From JBMNKL01 sp050952225 (GTDB lineage: Bacteria; Bacillota; Clostridia; Acetivibrionales; DTU013), in contig JBMNKL010000003.1 of the NCBI GenBank assembly GCA_050952225.1, positions 682,001 through 746,000 of the forward strand: a DNA stretch of 64,000 nucleotides, written 5' to 3'. The notes beneath the pieces were generated by a model that saw only the letters and a list, made by a program, of their open reading frames with translations, was not told the origin of the DNA and did no database searches. This document shows, piece by piece, positions 9,027 to 17,221 of the stretch. The first letter of the stretch is position 1, and each line of letters starts with the position of its first letter. The position numbers and the translations under genes were made by a program.

Positions 9027-10091
9027 TTATCGCTCCTGATATTCTTTTTCACTGGCATCCCCGTGGTCCTGCCGTACCAGCTGACCGCCTTCCTCCTGGA
9101 CTTGCTGTCCCTCCGGCCCGGTGTCTCCAAGTTCTCCCCGCGCCTGTTCTTCCTGTACCTGTCCCTCTTGCGCCTGTTCCTCTTGCGCCTGCTCTTCCTG
9201 CTCCTGTTCTTTCATTTGCATCAGGAGCGACCCATAACTGCTCTGTCCCAGGACGACCTGTTCATTTTCGACCTCCCTGGATTTTCTTGCTCTCCTGTAA
9301 ATAAACAACGGAACAAACACGATAACCAAAATGGCCGAAAGCAGCTGCGATACCCGGAAAGGTCCAAGCCAAAGGCTGTCTGTCCTCAACCCTTCGATCA
9401 TGAATCTGCCGGCGCCGTATAGAACAAAGTACAGAGAAAGCACCTCGCCGTCCAGCTTTTTTTTCTTCCTGAAATATATGAGAAAAAAGAATATCGCCAA
9501 ATCCAGCAATGATTCATATAAAAATGTCGGATGTACACCAAACTTACTTATATCAACGGCTTCAGGCAGGCTGTTGAGGTATTTGTCAGGCTCGGTTCCA
9601 TTCATTCGCCATGGAAGGTCCGTTTTTGTTCCGAAGGCTTCCTGGTTCACAAAATTCCCCCAGCGGCCTATAGCCTGCCCCAGTACCAGGTATGGAACAC
9701 AGAAATCAGCGATTTGCAGAAATGAAATCTTCTTTTTCCTGGTATAAAGCCAGGCTGCCAGCAAAGCGCCGATAACCGCCCCGTATATGGCAAGGCCGCC
9801 GTCCCTGATTTTGAAAACGTCAATAAGGTTATCTTTATACTGGTCCCAACTGAATATCACATAGTATATCCTGGCAAAAACAATCGCCACCGGCGCGGCG
9901 ATCAGAACCATATCCAATATCGTATCCGGTTCTATCCGGTATTTTTTGCTGCTTCCAAGCGCCAGCAACACAGCCGTTAAAAAAGCCAGCGAAATCAGTA
10001 TTCCATACCAGTAAATCGGAAAGCCGAAAATCTTAAACGGCCACCTGCTCAGTTCAAATTCCAGTCCAAGACCCGGGAACCTGACATTCAT
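9027..10091 (-). CDS. lgt: Prolipoprotein diacylglyceryl transferase Lgt with repetitive C-terminal tail
   Basis: Transfers a diacylglyceryl group from phosphatidylglycerol to the lipobox cysteine of prelipoproteins in the membrane. The signature GRWGNFVNQEAFG is near residue 141 and RDGGLAIYGAVIGA near residue 95; about seven membrane helices fit Lgt. The core ends near residue 285. It is followed by a tail of about 65 residues rich in Gln and Glu, with repeats of the type AQEEQAQEGQVQEEQA, which is not part of the enzyme. The start has GGAGG 5 nt before ATG. It follows the M16 gene by 11 nt. A lipoprotein substrate is encoded in this window at 51470. Confidence 0.95.
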   Translation of the reverse strand: MNVRFPGLGLEFELSRWPFKIFGFPIYWYGILISLAFLTAVLLALGSSKKYRIEPDTILDMVLIAAPVAIVFARIYYVIFSWDQYKDNLIDVFKIRDGGLAIYGAVIGALLAAWLYTRKKKISFLQIADFCVPYLVLGQAIGRWGNFVNQEAFGTKTDLPWRMNGTEPDKYLNSLPEAVDISKFGVHPTFLYESLLDLAIFFFLIYFRKKKKLDGEVLSLYFVLYGAGRFMIEGLRTDSLWLGPFRVSQLLSAILVIVFVPLFIYRRARKSREVENEQVVLGQSSYGSLLMQMKEQEQEEQAQEEQAQEGQVQEEQARGELGDTGPEGQQVQEEGGQLVRQDHGDASEKEYQER

Positions 10092-10102
10092 AAAATCCTC
10101 CG

Positions 10103-11386
10103 TTAAACAGGCCTGACCACCGACATTGCGAGGTTGTCAGGCTTGAAATGCTCTTCAAATATTTCATTCACGTATTTCAGTGTTATTTTATCATAAACTT
10201 CTAAATAGTCAAACACATTAACACCTTTAAAATGAACTGAAATAAATAAATGCGAGATTCTTTCAACCGAGTTGAATTTTCTCATGTGCCTGCCAATGGC
10301 AGACTTTAAAAGCCTTTCATAAGCATCTGCGTCAAGTCCTGTTTTTCTCATATTACCCACGGCTTGGCAAAACCTGTCTCTGACCTTCGCCGGGTCGGGC
10401 GATTCACCGCCCAGCACCGAAAAAGCATAACCTTTTTCAATGGTAAAATCAGTTTCAAACGTAGCATTCAGCAAGCCTTCCTCGTACAATTGTTCATAAA
10501 GGGCCGAGCTCCTCCCAACCAACATATCAAGCAGAAGTTTTACCGCAACCTCATGCATCAGCATGTCTGTACCGTCGCCGGAAAGCCGGCTGTCCTTGTA
10601 ACCCATCTGGAAAATTGGCATGGATACGGCCAATGACTGCTCAACATAATCCCTATTGATCTTTTCGGGCTCATCGGGAAATATCCTTTGAATTTCCGGC
10701 TTTGCGTCTTTTTTTATTAAGGAAGCCTCGACCATGCTGAAAACACTGTGAGGATCGACATCCCCGACGGCAAGGATGCCCATGTTTGACGGATGGTAAA
10801 ACGTGTTATAGCACTTGTACAACGTATCCTTGTTGATTTTTGAAATGCTCTCTATCGTACCGGCAATATCCGTCCTTACCGGATGTTTGCTGTAAAGAGC
10901 TCCCAGCAGGTTGAAAAACGCCCTCCAGCCCGGGTTGTCCTGGTACATTTTGATTTCCTGGCCTATTATCCCCTTTTCCTTTTCCACGCTCTCTTCCGTA
11001 ATATAGGGATTTTGCACATAGTTTAGCAATAGCCTGAAGTTATCTTCAAACCGGTCGGTGCAGGAGAAATGATACACCGTCTGGTTAAACCCCGTATAGG
11101 CATTCGGACTGGACCCGAGCCTGGAGAATTTGTCCATCACGTTCCCGTCTTCCTGCTCAAACAGCTTATGCTCAAGAAAATGTGCGATTCCGTCCGGCAC
11201 ACGCGTAGGCTTTTTTTCGCCAGGGACAATGAACTCGTTATCTATGGACCCGTAATTGGCCGCGAAAGCCGCATATTTTTTGGAGTATCCTTTTTTTGGC
11301 AACACAAAAGCCTTAAGCCCGCTTGAGTGTTCATAGCGGTAAAGCGTCTCGCCCGCCTTGTCATATTCAATCTTATCAATAACCAT
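10103..11386 (-). CDS. ymfH: M16-family zinc peptidase, YmfH/YfmH type
   Basis: A 427-residue M16 (insulinase/processing peptidase) family protein with the inverted zinc motif HFLEH at about residues 66-70 and a downstream glutamate in EKEKGIIGQEI. In Bacillus the YmfF/YmfH pair has been linked to the 5-aminopentanol modification of elongation factor P; that role is taken from family knowledge, not from this sequence. It is the presumptively active partner of the gene upstream. AAGGAG lies 8 nt before the ATG. The pair precedes lgt, probably in one transcript. Confidence 0.85.
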   Translation of the reverse strand: MVIDKIEYDKAGETLYRYEHSSGLKAFVLPKKGYSKKYAAFAANYGSIDNEFIVPGEKKPTRVPDGIAHFLEHKLFEQEDGNVMDKFSRLGSSPNAYTGFNQTVYHFSCTDRFEDNFRLLLNYVQNPYITEESVEKEKGIIGQEIKMYQDNPGWRAFFNLLGALYSKHPVRTDIAGTIESISKINKDTLYKCYNTFYHPSNMGILAVGDVDPHSVFSMVEASLIKKDAKPEIQRIFPDEPEKINRDYVEQSLAVSMPIFQMGYKDSRLSGDGTDMLMHEVAVKLLLDMLVGRSSALYEQLYEEGLLNATFETDFTIEKGYAFSVLGGESPDPAKVRDRFCQAVGNMRKTGLDADAYERLLKSAIGRHMRKFNSVERISHLFISVHFKGVNVFDYLEVYDKITLKYVNEIFEEHFKPDNLAMSVVRPV

Positions 11387-11450
11387 CGGAACATCTCCTT
11401 CTTTAATCTTGCTGATACTATGTCACGTCACCATACGGAAAACAGAGTTT

Positions 11451-12740
11451 TCATGACGACGTGAGAAAGTAGATGGTTTCAAGTACAATATTGTCAGCTG
11501 TCCGGACAACATCTTCTTTCGTAACTTTTTTAACATTTTCAATTATATCTTCAAAATTATCTGCATTGCCGGCAACCGCCTGACCAAGGTAAAATTCGAC
11601 AATGCCGGCCTGGCTGTCCGCCAATGATTTGATCCCGGTCTCAATACTTTTTGCCGAGGCTTCAATTTCATACTCGGTTATGGCGCCTTTTTTGATTTCC
11701 TCGACTTGTTTTTGAATTATATCAAGCGCTTTATCCTTGTTCCCTGTTTCTATGCCGCTGCTTACAACCATCAGCCCTTTGAATCTTTCAAGGCGGGAAT
11801 ATGCGTAATATGCCATGCTCGCCTTCTCCCTGACATTTTGGAACAGTTTTGAATGTATTCCTCCTCCAAGTATGCTGTTATAGACCATCAGGTTGTAAAA
11901 ATCGCTGCCGCCGGGCGCCGTATTGGTCCTGAATCCAAGGCAGAGTTTTCCCTGCGTCACGTTCATGGCTTCAGTCACGTGCCTTGGTTCAACTCTCCGT
12001 TTCTGTGTAAACCCGTCCCTTAACTGTACCAGGTTTTTGCGTTCAAGCCCGGAAAGGCCGGTGATGACCATTTCCGTCTCCCGGTCCGTTATGTCTCCAA
12101 CCAGGTAAACGTTAAGCGGATACGATTCCAGCATAACCCTGTAGCGATTGGTCAGCTCTTCGGCGCTTATCGGGTCAAGGTCGCCTGTAAAACCATATTC
12201 GTAAATGCTGTAGGGTTCGGTCCTGCAGACTTCTTCCAGGCACCTGTCAACGCTGTACTGCATTTTGTTGTTAACCCTGCTTTCAATCAGCATTCTTAGC
12301 TTGTCTTTCTCCTGACTTAAGTATTTTTCGCTGAACCGGCCATTTTCCAGTACCGGCTTCGAGATAATCCCGTATAAAAGGTCGAATCCCGCAGCAAACG
12401 GATCGCTGTTGCCAGGTGTATACTTTTTTGAAAGAAACTCCGTATAAAAATGGATCAGGTGCCTTTCGCCCTTTTTTGAAACACCGCAATCGAAACTTGC
12501 CCCATAAAGCTCTTCCAGCCTCATGGCAATATCCCTGGACGTAGGATAGTCTTCGCTGCCGCGCCTTAAAACCGCAGGAAGAAGAGCATTTTTTGTCACG
12601 TTTTCCCTCGCCAGGTTATCCTGGAAATAAAAATGAATACTGCTCGTTTTAAATTTTTCCGATCGTATTACGTAGACATCTATACCATTAAAAGAAGCCG
12701 CTTTAACGGCCTGTTCGGCACTTAATGCTTTCTCCATCAT
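11451..12740 (-). CDS. ymfF: M16-family protein lacking the zinc motif, YmfF/YfmF type
   Basis: A 429-residue M16-fold protein. Where the active partner has HxxEH, this one reads LLPAVLRRGSEDYPTSRDIA, so the catalytic zinc site is absent. It is probably the structural half of a heterodimer with the gene 65 nt downstream, as is usual for bacterial M16 pairs. The C-terminal half has the M16 dimer features (GGGIHSKLFQNVREKASMAY). The start is ATGATG after a GGGAGG SD. A sigma-A-like promoter lies 120 nt upstream, so this gene probably heads the ymfF-ymfH-lgt-rodA run. Confidence 0.85.
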   Translation of the reverse strand: MMEKALSAEQAVKAASFNGIDVYVIRSEKFKTSSIHFYFQDNLARENVTKNALLPAVLRRGSEDYPTSRDIAMRLEELYGASFDCGVSKKGERHLIHFYTEFLSKKYTPGNSDPFAAGFDLLYGIISKPVLENGRFSEKYLSQEKDKLRMLIESRVNNKMQYSVDRCLEEVCRTEPYSIYEYGFTGDLDPISAEELTNRYRVMLESYPLNVYLVGDITDRETEMVITGLSGLERKNLVQLRDGFTQKRRVEPRHVTEAMNVTQGKLCLGFRTNTAPGGSDFYNLMVYNSILGGGIHSKLFQNVREKASMAYYAYSRLERFKGLMVVSSGIETGNKDKALDIIQKQVEEIKKGAITEYEIEASAKSIETGIKSLADSQAGIVEFYLGQAVAGNADNFEDIIENVKKVTKEDVVRTADNIVLETIYFLTSS

Positions 12741-12861
12741 TTACCTCCCTTTCCTGTCCGCCCCGACCGGCTCAATACGGACAATACGCCTGACATCCGC
12801 CGCCGGAGTCGCATCCGACGCTTGCCGCCGGCGGCATATCAGCCGTGTAGCGCTAACTAAT

Positions 12862-12891
12862 AGTATAATAAATAAATGTTATAATATTCAA
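12862..12891 (-). promoter_or_regulatory. Probable sigma-A promoter for ymfF-ymfH-lgt
   Basis: On the minus strand, TTGAAT (12886-12891) and TATACT (12862-12867) are separated by 18 nt. A roughly 120-nt leader follows, containing a GC-rich inverted stretch (CCGCCGCCGG/CCGCCGGCGG, near 12800-12835). Confidence 0.55.
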
Positions 12892-12915
12892 TACGTGGAA
12901 TCAAATATTATTTCG

Positions 12916-12930
12916 AAGCGACAGCAGAAC
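12916..12930 (+). repeat. Direct repeat, left flank of IS30-type element
   Basis: The 15-bp sequence AAGCGACAGCAGAAC occurs here and again at 14163-14177 in the same orientation, just outside the two ends of the element. This is what a target-site duplication looks like. Confidence 0.8.
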
Positions 12931-12978
12931 CGTAGATTGCAAGTTTAATTGCCTTACATTTTTTAGCAGAACCTTGTT

Positions 12979-14055
12979 TTAAGCAACCATCACCTTAGCC
13001 ATCATGTTTGCAGTTTGATAACCAAATATTCTTCCAGGGTAATTATTCATCCAGCGCTCTATCCTTTGTATTTCTCTATGTGTGAGCTTACCTATGTCTG
13101 TCCCTTTTGGAATAAATCGTCGAATAAGTTTATTGGCATTTTCATTCGAACCACGCTCCCATGAACTGTAAGGATGAGCATAATACAGCTTGAATCTTTT
13201 CTTATCAGGGTCAAGGTCTTATCAGGGTCAAGGGCAGATGTCTCCAACACTATACTGTCTAAAAATTCGGGCCATTATCTACTGTAATCGTTTGAAAATG
13301 CTTCGAAAACTTCTTGCCATACTTCCGTTCCAGCTTATCTAGTTCTCTCTTCACCGAATCCTGGGTCCTATCAGGCATTTTGCGAATTATCTCCCGTCTC
13401 GTACTTCGTTCCGTCAGCACTAACAAGCTCGCCCCCTTTTCTCCTCCTTTACTAACTATACAATCCATTTCCCAATGCCCATATTCTTCCCGATCTTCTA
13501 TATGCGCCGGCCGTTCCTCTATACTTGTTCCCCTTAAGTTTTTCTTAGCTATTCTGACTTTGCGATATTCCCTCTTCTTCTTATTACGCTTTATTGGCAG
13601 GTCTTTGTTGCCTATATTGGCAAATATCCCTTTGTCAATGTAGTTGTATAACGTTTTTGTGCAGATCATTGTTTCAAATTTTAATCCCTTGGCCTTTATT
13701 TCTCCTATCACTGCGTCCGGTGAATACTTGTCCTCGATTATCTTTTTTTCTATGTGATTTGCTAATTTATGATCGTGGCCAATTTTAAGACCCGCTCCTT
13801 TATTTGATCCCGCCTCCTCATATCTTCGTTGACCTACATCAGCACAATATTTCACAACATACGTCAGATCGCTGTTCATAAGCCTCACGCTCCCACGAGC
13901 TATTTCCCGCTCGATAGTGCGTCTATTCCTGCCCAATATTAAGGCTATCTCCTTTGGTTTCTTCCCATCCCTTATTAATATTTCGATTTGATACCTTTCT
14001 CTCTCATTAGGTGTTTAAAGCTTCTTTGCTTCGTGGTATTATTAAGTTGACTCAT
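12979..14055 (-). pseudogene. IS30-family transposase, frameshifted
   Basis: DDE transposase of the IS30 family. From the ATG at 14055 (good SD AGGAGGG) the reading runs MSQLNNTTKQRSFKHL, then shifts near 14015 to NERERYQIEILIRDGKKPKE and the helix-turn-helix region LGRNRRTIEREIARGS. The catalytic-core motifs GHWEMDCIVS and ITVDNG are present. After the second Asp the frame breaks again. A further break comes from a 17-bp tandem duplication at 13200-13216/13217-13233. The C-terminus then continues as YYAHPYSSWERGSNENANKL, containing the third acidic residue (Glu), and ends in MMAKVMVA. All three catalytic residues can be found but not in one frame, so this copy is probably inactive. Confidence 0.88.
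13200..13233. repeat. 17-bp perfect tandem duplication inside the transposase
   Basis: TCTTATCAGGGTCAAGG occurs twice in a row. Removing one copy restores the transposase reading from SALDPDK to KRFKLYYAHPYSS. It looks like a replication-slippage duplication that disabled this copy. Confidence 0.9.
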
Positions 14056-14162
14056 TTCGGACCCTCCTATGTTTTTGGTTTGGTCACTTAAAACATTATC
14101 AGAGGTTCCGACTTGAGTCACTATTTTTTCTTCAGTTTGGGCAATTAATTTTACAACTTACC

Positions 14163-14177
14163 AAGCGACAGCAGAAC
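14163..14177 (+). repeat. Direct repeat, right flank of IS30-type element
   Basis: Second copy of AAGCGACAGCAGAAC, identical in all 15 positions to 12916-12930. Confidence 0.8.
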
Positions 14178-14214
14178 ATGCGCGGGACTGCCGAAACAGC
14201 GCAAACATATGAAA

Positions 14215-14254
14215 ATAGCCCTCTGTCTTGCCGAAAGAGCAGACTTCGGGCTAT
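14215..14254 (-). terminator. Probable terminator of the SLH-protein gene
   Basis: ATAGCCC (14215-14221) pairs with GGGCTAT (14248-14254), with inner TCTG/CAGA pairing; on the minus strand TTTTC follows the stem. It lies about 85 nt beyond the stop at 14340. Confidence 0.5.
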
Positions 14255-14339
14255 CGCTCCAGTAATGCAGGTTTTTCCGTATCCCGTAATCATCAAGCGT
14301 TTTTTTGCCTGTTGATACGCCAGGAAATACGCGTTTTAA

Positions 14340-15267
14340 CTAATCCATGGCATTGTAGAGCCTAATCATGGTAATATATGCCTGCTGCCTTGTGTAATAC
14401 CCTTTAGGGGAAAAGTTGCCGTTTCCGGTGCCGCCCATTACTCTATTTCCATTGGTTCTGTCCATCGCTGACGAAGCAAAGGAAATACCGTTAACCGCCC
14501 AACTTGAGAATTTATTGCTGTCGTTGAAATACTGCGGAGATCCGTTAGGCTCGGTAAACCCTAAAACTATCGCTGTCCTGTGAAGCATAACGGCAGCTTC
14601 TTCCCTTGTAATATATCCTTCGGGGTCAAATATGCGGTTACCCTTTCCATTAACAATGCCCAATTCATAGGCACAATAAACATTCTCATCAACTGTATCG
14701 GAAAATGTGGCGATTAATTTGCTGACTTTATATTCCTTGCGAATTTATGTTAATTTTATTCGCCATGCTGGCGGAATCATTGTATTCTTTCTCAAAGCCG
14801 CTGCCAGGCTCAGGAGTATATAAAGCCGTAACAGTATAATCAGCATTGGAAAAATTGGAATACGTGCTGCTGCATTCAACCTGAATATAGTAATCGCCGG
14901 CAGGCAGCCTGGTCTTATCCAGGTACATGACTTTTGTTGCATAAATAGAATCGCTTAAATCCGTATTCGAAGAGTATTGGAGCATATCAATTTTACCATT
15001 GTTGTCGGCTCCGTTCAGGCTTACGCCCCAGGTATAAGTCCTGGCATCCGAAGGATACTCAAATTTGACTTGCACACTGCCCGGTTCTTTGAGGGTAAAG
15101 TGGAAAATATCCTTTTCGGACCTGCTCGAGAGATTGTCCGTCACTGATAAATTAACCGGTATTATCATATTTGTTCCCGTTTCTGCATAAGCAAAAAAAA
15201 AGGTATTAAAAAAAGAGATAACAATAAAACAACTTGAACAAGGTACAGCTTTTTTATCATATGGCAT
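14340..15267 (-). pseudogene. Secreted SLH-domain protein, frameshifted and probably shortened
   Basis: The N-terminal part (from ATG at 15267, SD AGGGAG) has a signal peptide ending near YAETG and a beta-sandwich domain with features of the bacterial pre-peptidase C-terminal type (EKDIFHFTLKEPGSVQVKF, LPAGDYYIQVE). It stops soon after EKEYNDSASMANKI. In the next frame the reading continues as KVSKLIATFSDTVDENVYCA and into two S-layer homology-like repeats: GYITREEAAVMLHRTA and GYYTRQQAYITMIRLYNAMD. The break is near 14740. The expected second beta domain is also lacking, so there may be a deletion as well as a frameshift. The product, if made whole, would sit on the cell surface. No partner genes are obvious. 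Confidence 0.65.
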
Positions 15268-15540
15268 TTCTCCCTGAAAAAAATAACACTATTATGCCAG
15301 ATTCTTATCTGTTGGCATATTTTTCGTCATATTGATTATGTAACCATAAAAAGTTACTGTCAAATGTCACTAAATATTATTCTGGCATGCTCCATGAAAA
15401 TGAAAATGTATTGAAAATCATAACGAAAATGCAAGCACGCCTGAATTCCAGCGGCATGTCATATATTGGCGGTTTGCGGGAATAATAGGATAAAAGCCGC
15501 AAAGAGCGGCAACATTCTGGATAATAAACGGAGGTTTTAT

Positions 15541-15720
15541 ATGCGCTATACCAGTGCAAGGGAATACCCTATTACGAAAATTAAAAAATGCGGCAAGGCC
15601 GGACGCACCGACTTCGTACTGGACATTAGCCTTGGAATGGCCGCCGGAATACTTGGCATTGTTTTCCTCAAAGGATTTTTTTGGGGATATTGCCTGGGGA
15701 AAAAGCGGGTATGTTGGTGA
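15541..15720 (+). CDS. Hypothetical small protein
   Basis: A 59-codon frame that begins MRYTSAREYPITKIKKCGKA and contains one hydrophobic segment (GMAAGILGIVFLKGFFWG). A strong SD, CGGAGG, lies 7 nt before the ATG, which is the main reason to list it. I do not recognise a family. After the segment GFFWG, another frame stays open and reads GMLVNGPGGASKKIKLCKRD before a TAG near 15790, so a single frameshift could have shortened the gene. The upstream region 15268-15540 shows no other gene. Confidence 0.35.
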   Translation: MRYTSAREYPITKIKKCGKAGRTDFVLDISLGMAAGILGIVFLKGFFWGYCLGKKRVCW

Positions 15721-15806
15721 ACGGTCCGGGCGGCGCCTCCAAGAAAATCAAGCTTTGCAAGCGCGATGCACAAGTTGGTTCAGGCTAGCGGCACGGTACC
15801 GACACT

Positions 15807-15853
15807 CGCTTGCGGCTTTCGGTGCACAATCATACGCCCGGAAGCCGCAAGCG
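15807..15853. repeat. Perfect 12-bp inverted repeat downstream of MFS gene
   Basis: CGCTTGCGGCTT (15807-15818) and AAGCCGCAAGCG (15842-15853) can form a stem of 12 pairs, extended by CGG/CCG after a bulge. It lies 28-74 nt beyond the end of the MFS gene. It lacks a T-run on the minus strand, so its role as a terminator is uncertain. Confidence 0.5.
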
Positions 15854-15880
15854 AAAAACGCCGGTGCAAGAGCATACGGT

Positions 15881-17092
15881 TCATATACGCGGGCGTGTGG
15901 CCATGGCTGGCGGGGATGCGCGGCTTAGACCGGCAATAGCAAACGCCATTAAGATAAGGCCGTTGAAGATAAACACCCCGGCAAACGAAAACTTTCCGGT
16001 AATTACGGCCGTGCAGCCCATGGCTGCCAGCTTGCCGGCGCTTGTCACAATATCGTTAACGCTTGATACCCTTGCCATGTATCTCCTGTCAGTTGCCGCC
16101 TGCAACCTGGCAGCCAGTATTATGCCGCACAAGGCAATCAGCGTGCCTTCCGTGAATTGGAGAAGCAACACCGCGGCATAGTTCTTTGTAAAGGCGTAAA
16201 GCATCCACGCGGCAGCCACTATACCCATGCTCAGGTAAAAAAACTTCCCCTCGATATTTCCAAGCCGCGTCCCGGCATATTTTACAATCGCCATGGCGGA
16301 AAGGCTTGCCCCGTAGTAGACGGTTATCAGCAGGCTCCAGCCCCTGGCGGTAACCTTTATCACATCGAACGCGTAAGGGTAAAACGACAAATTAACGGAA
16401 ATAACGCAAAAGCCAATCATCATATCTACAAAAAGCAATCCACGGATGACAGGCGAAGCCTGGCAGTATTTAACCGCTTCCTTGAAATCGGCCGTCCCGC
16501 CCTGGCATACCCTCGGCATACGCAGTTTCCCGTGTCCGCCAGTTGCAACGGACAACAACGTCATTACCGCGGAGACAAGACAGCAGATGCTTGCGGCAAT
16601 AATTGCACAAGCATGTCCCCTCCCTTCGATGAGAAAACCCGCCAGCAACGGGCCTAAAATATAGGCCGCCCCTGCCACACCAGCTAATTGCGAATTCGCT
16701 TCCAGCGCCCCTTGCTTCCCGGTCAATCCAAGCACATACTTTCTTCTTGACGGCCCATAGAAAACATCAAGAACAGACGTTGCCACCAGCAGCAGGTATA
16801 ATTGCGCCGTGTTGCCGGCATAAAGGAACAATGCCGTAGTAATAAACCTCATAATATCAGTCAGGACAACCACCCTGCTCTCATAAATCCTGTCGCCCAG
16901 CACACCGGCAAAAGGGGACGCGATAATACCCGGCAGCGCCGATAAGGCTACGCCCGCAGCGGCAGAAATACCGGAACCCGCGATTTTATAAATAAGCGTT
17001 GTCACCGCAATAAACCTGACGGATTCCCCCAAGCCCAGTATACCCTGGCCGGCCAGGAAAAGCAGGAAAGCGCCCGGCAATTTTTTCCGCAT
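15881..17092 (-). CDS. Major facilitator superfamily transporter (MFS_3/EntS-like)
   Basis: A 403-residue protein with about twelve hydrophobic helices. The first half has the pattern of the MFS exporter group that includes EntS: GESVRFIAVTTLIYKIAGSG, then SPFAGVLGDRI with the conserved inter-helix 2-3 loop, and SQLAGVAGAAYILGPLLAGF in helix 5. Such proteins usually export drugs or siderophores; the substrate cannot be told here. The start is ATG at 17092 with AAGGAG upstream. It stands alone on the minus strand between an inverted repeat and a 9-bp tandem-repeat tract. The last residues (ASPPAMATRPRI) are polar and atypical, and might reflect a shifted end. Confidence 0.85.
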   Translation of the reverse strand: MRKKLPGAFLLFLAGQGILGLGESVRFIAVTTLIYKIAGSGISAAAGVALSALPGIIASPFAGVLGDRIYESRVVVLTDIMRFITTALFLYAGNTAQLYLLLVATSVLDVFYGPSRRKYVLGLTGKQGALEANSQLAGVAGAAYILGPLLAGFLIEGRGHACAIIAASICCLVSAVMTLLSVATGGHGKLRMPRVCQGGTADFKEAVKYCQASPVIRGLLFVDMMIGFCVISVNLSFYPYAFDVIKVTARGWSLLITVYYGASLSAMAIVKYAGTRLGNIEGKFFYLSMGIVAAAWMLYAFTKNYAAVLLLQFTEGTLIALCGIILAARLQAATDRRYMARVSSVNDIVTSAGKLAAMGCTAVITGKFSFAGVFIFNGLILMAFAIAGLSRASPPAMATRPRI

Positions 17093-17147
17093 GGCAGGTT
17101 CTCCTTAAAATCATCTTTAATGATATTATTCAGCAACACCAGGTTTA

Positions 17148-17215
17148 TGCATGGTGTACATGGTTCATATGGTGTACATGGTGTGCATGGTGTGCGTGGC
17201 ATGCATGGACTGCAT
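17148..17215. repeat. Degenerate 9-bp tandem repeat
   Basis: Seven or more units of the form GTGTACATG / GTGTGCATG follow one another between the VanW gene and the MFS gene. Units vary by one to three bases. The tract is open in several frames but has no SD or gene-like context, so it is probably a minisatellite. Confidence 0.75.
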
Positions 17216-17221
17216 GTTTTC

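Larger units (their letters stand above)
12931..14162. mobile_element. IS30-family insertion sequence, decayed
   Basis: An element of about 1.23 kb bounded by imperfect 22-bp inverted repeats at 12932-12953 and 14140-14161; both end in TTAATTGCC on their inner side. It encodes one transposase on the minus strand, which is frameshifted. Identical 15-bp direct repeats flank the ends. It separates the lgt/ymfF region from the SLH-protein gene. Confidence 0.85.

Noticed and set aside
15490..15520. Cyclic-di-GMP riboswitch-like stretch (GCCGCAAAG near the small ORF)
   Set aside because: Only a short GC hairpin; conserved core and tetraloop receptor are missing.
17148..17215. Tandem repeats as a CRISPR array
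   Set aside because: Units are contiguous 9-mers with no spacers and no cas genes nearby.
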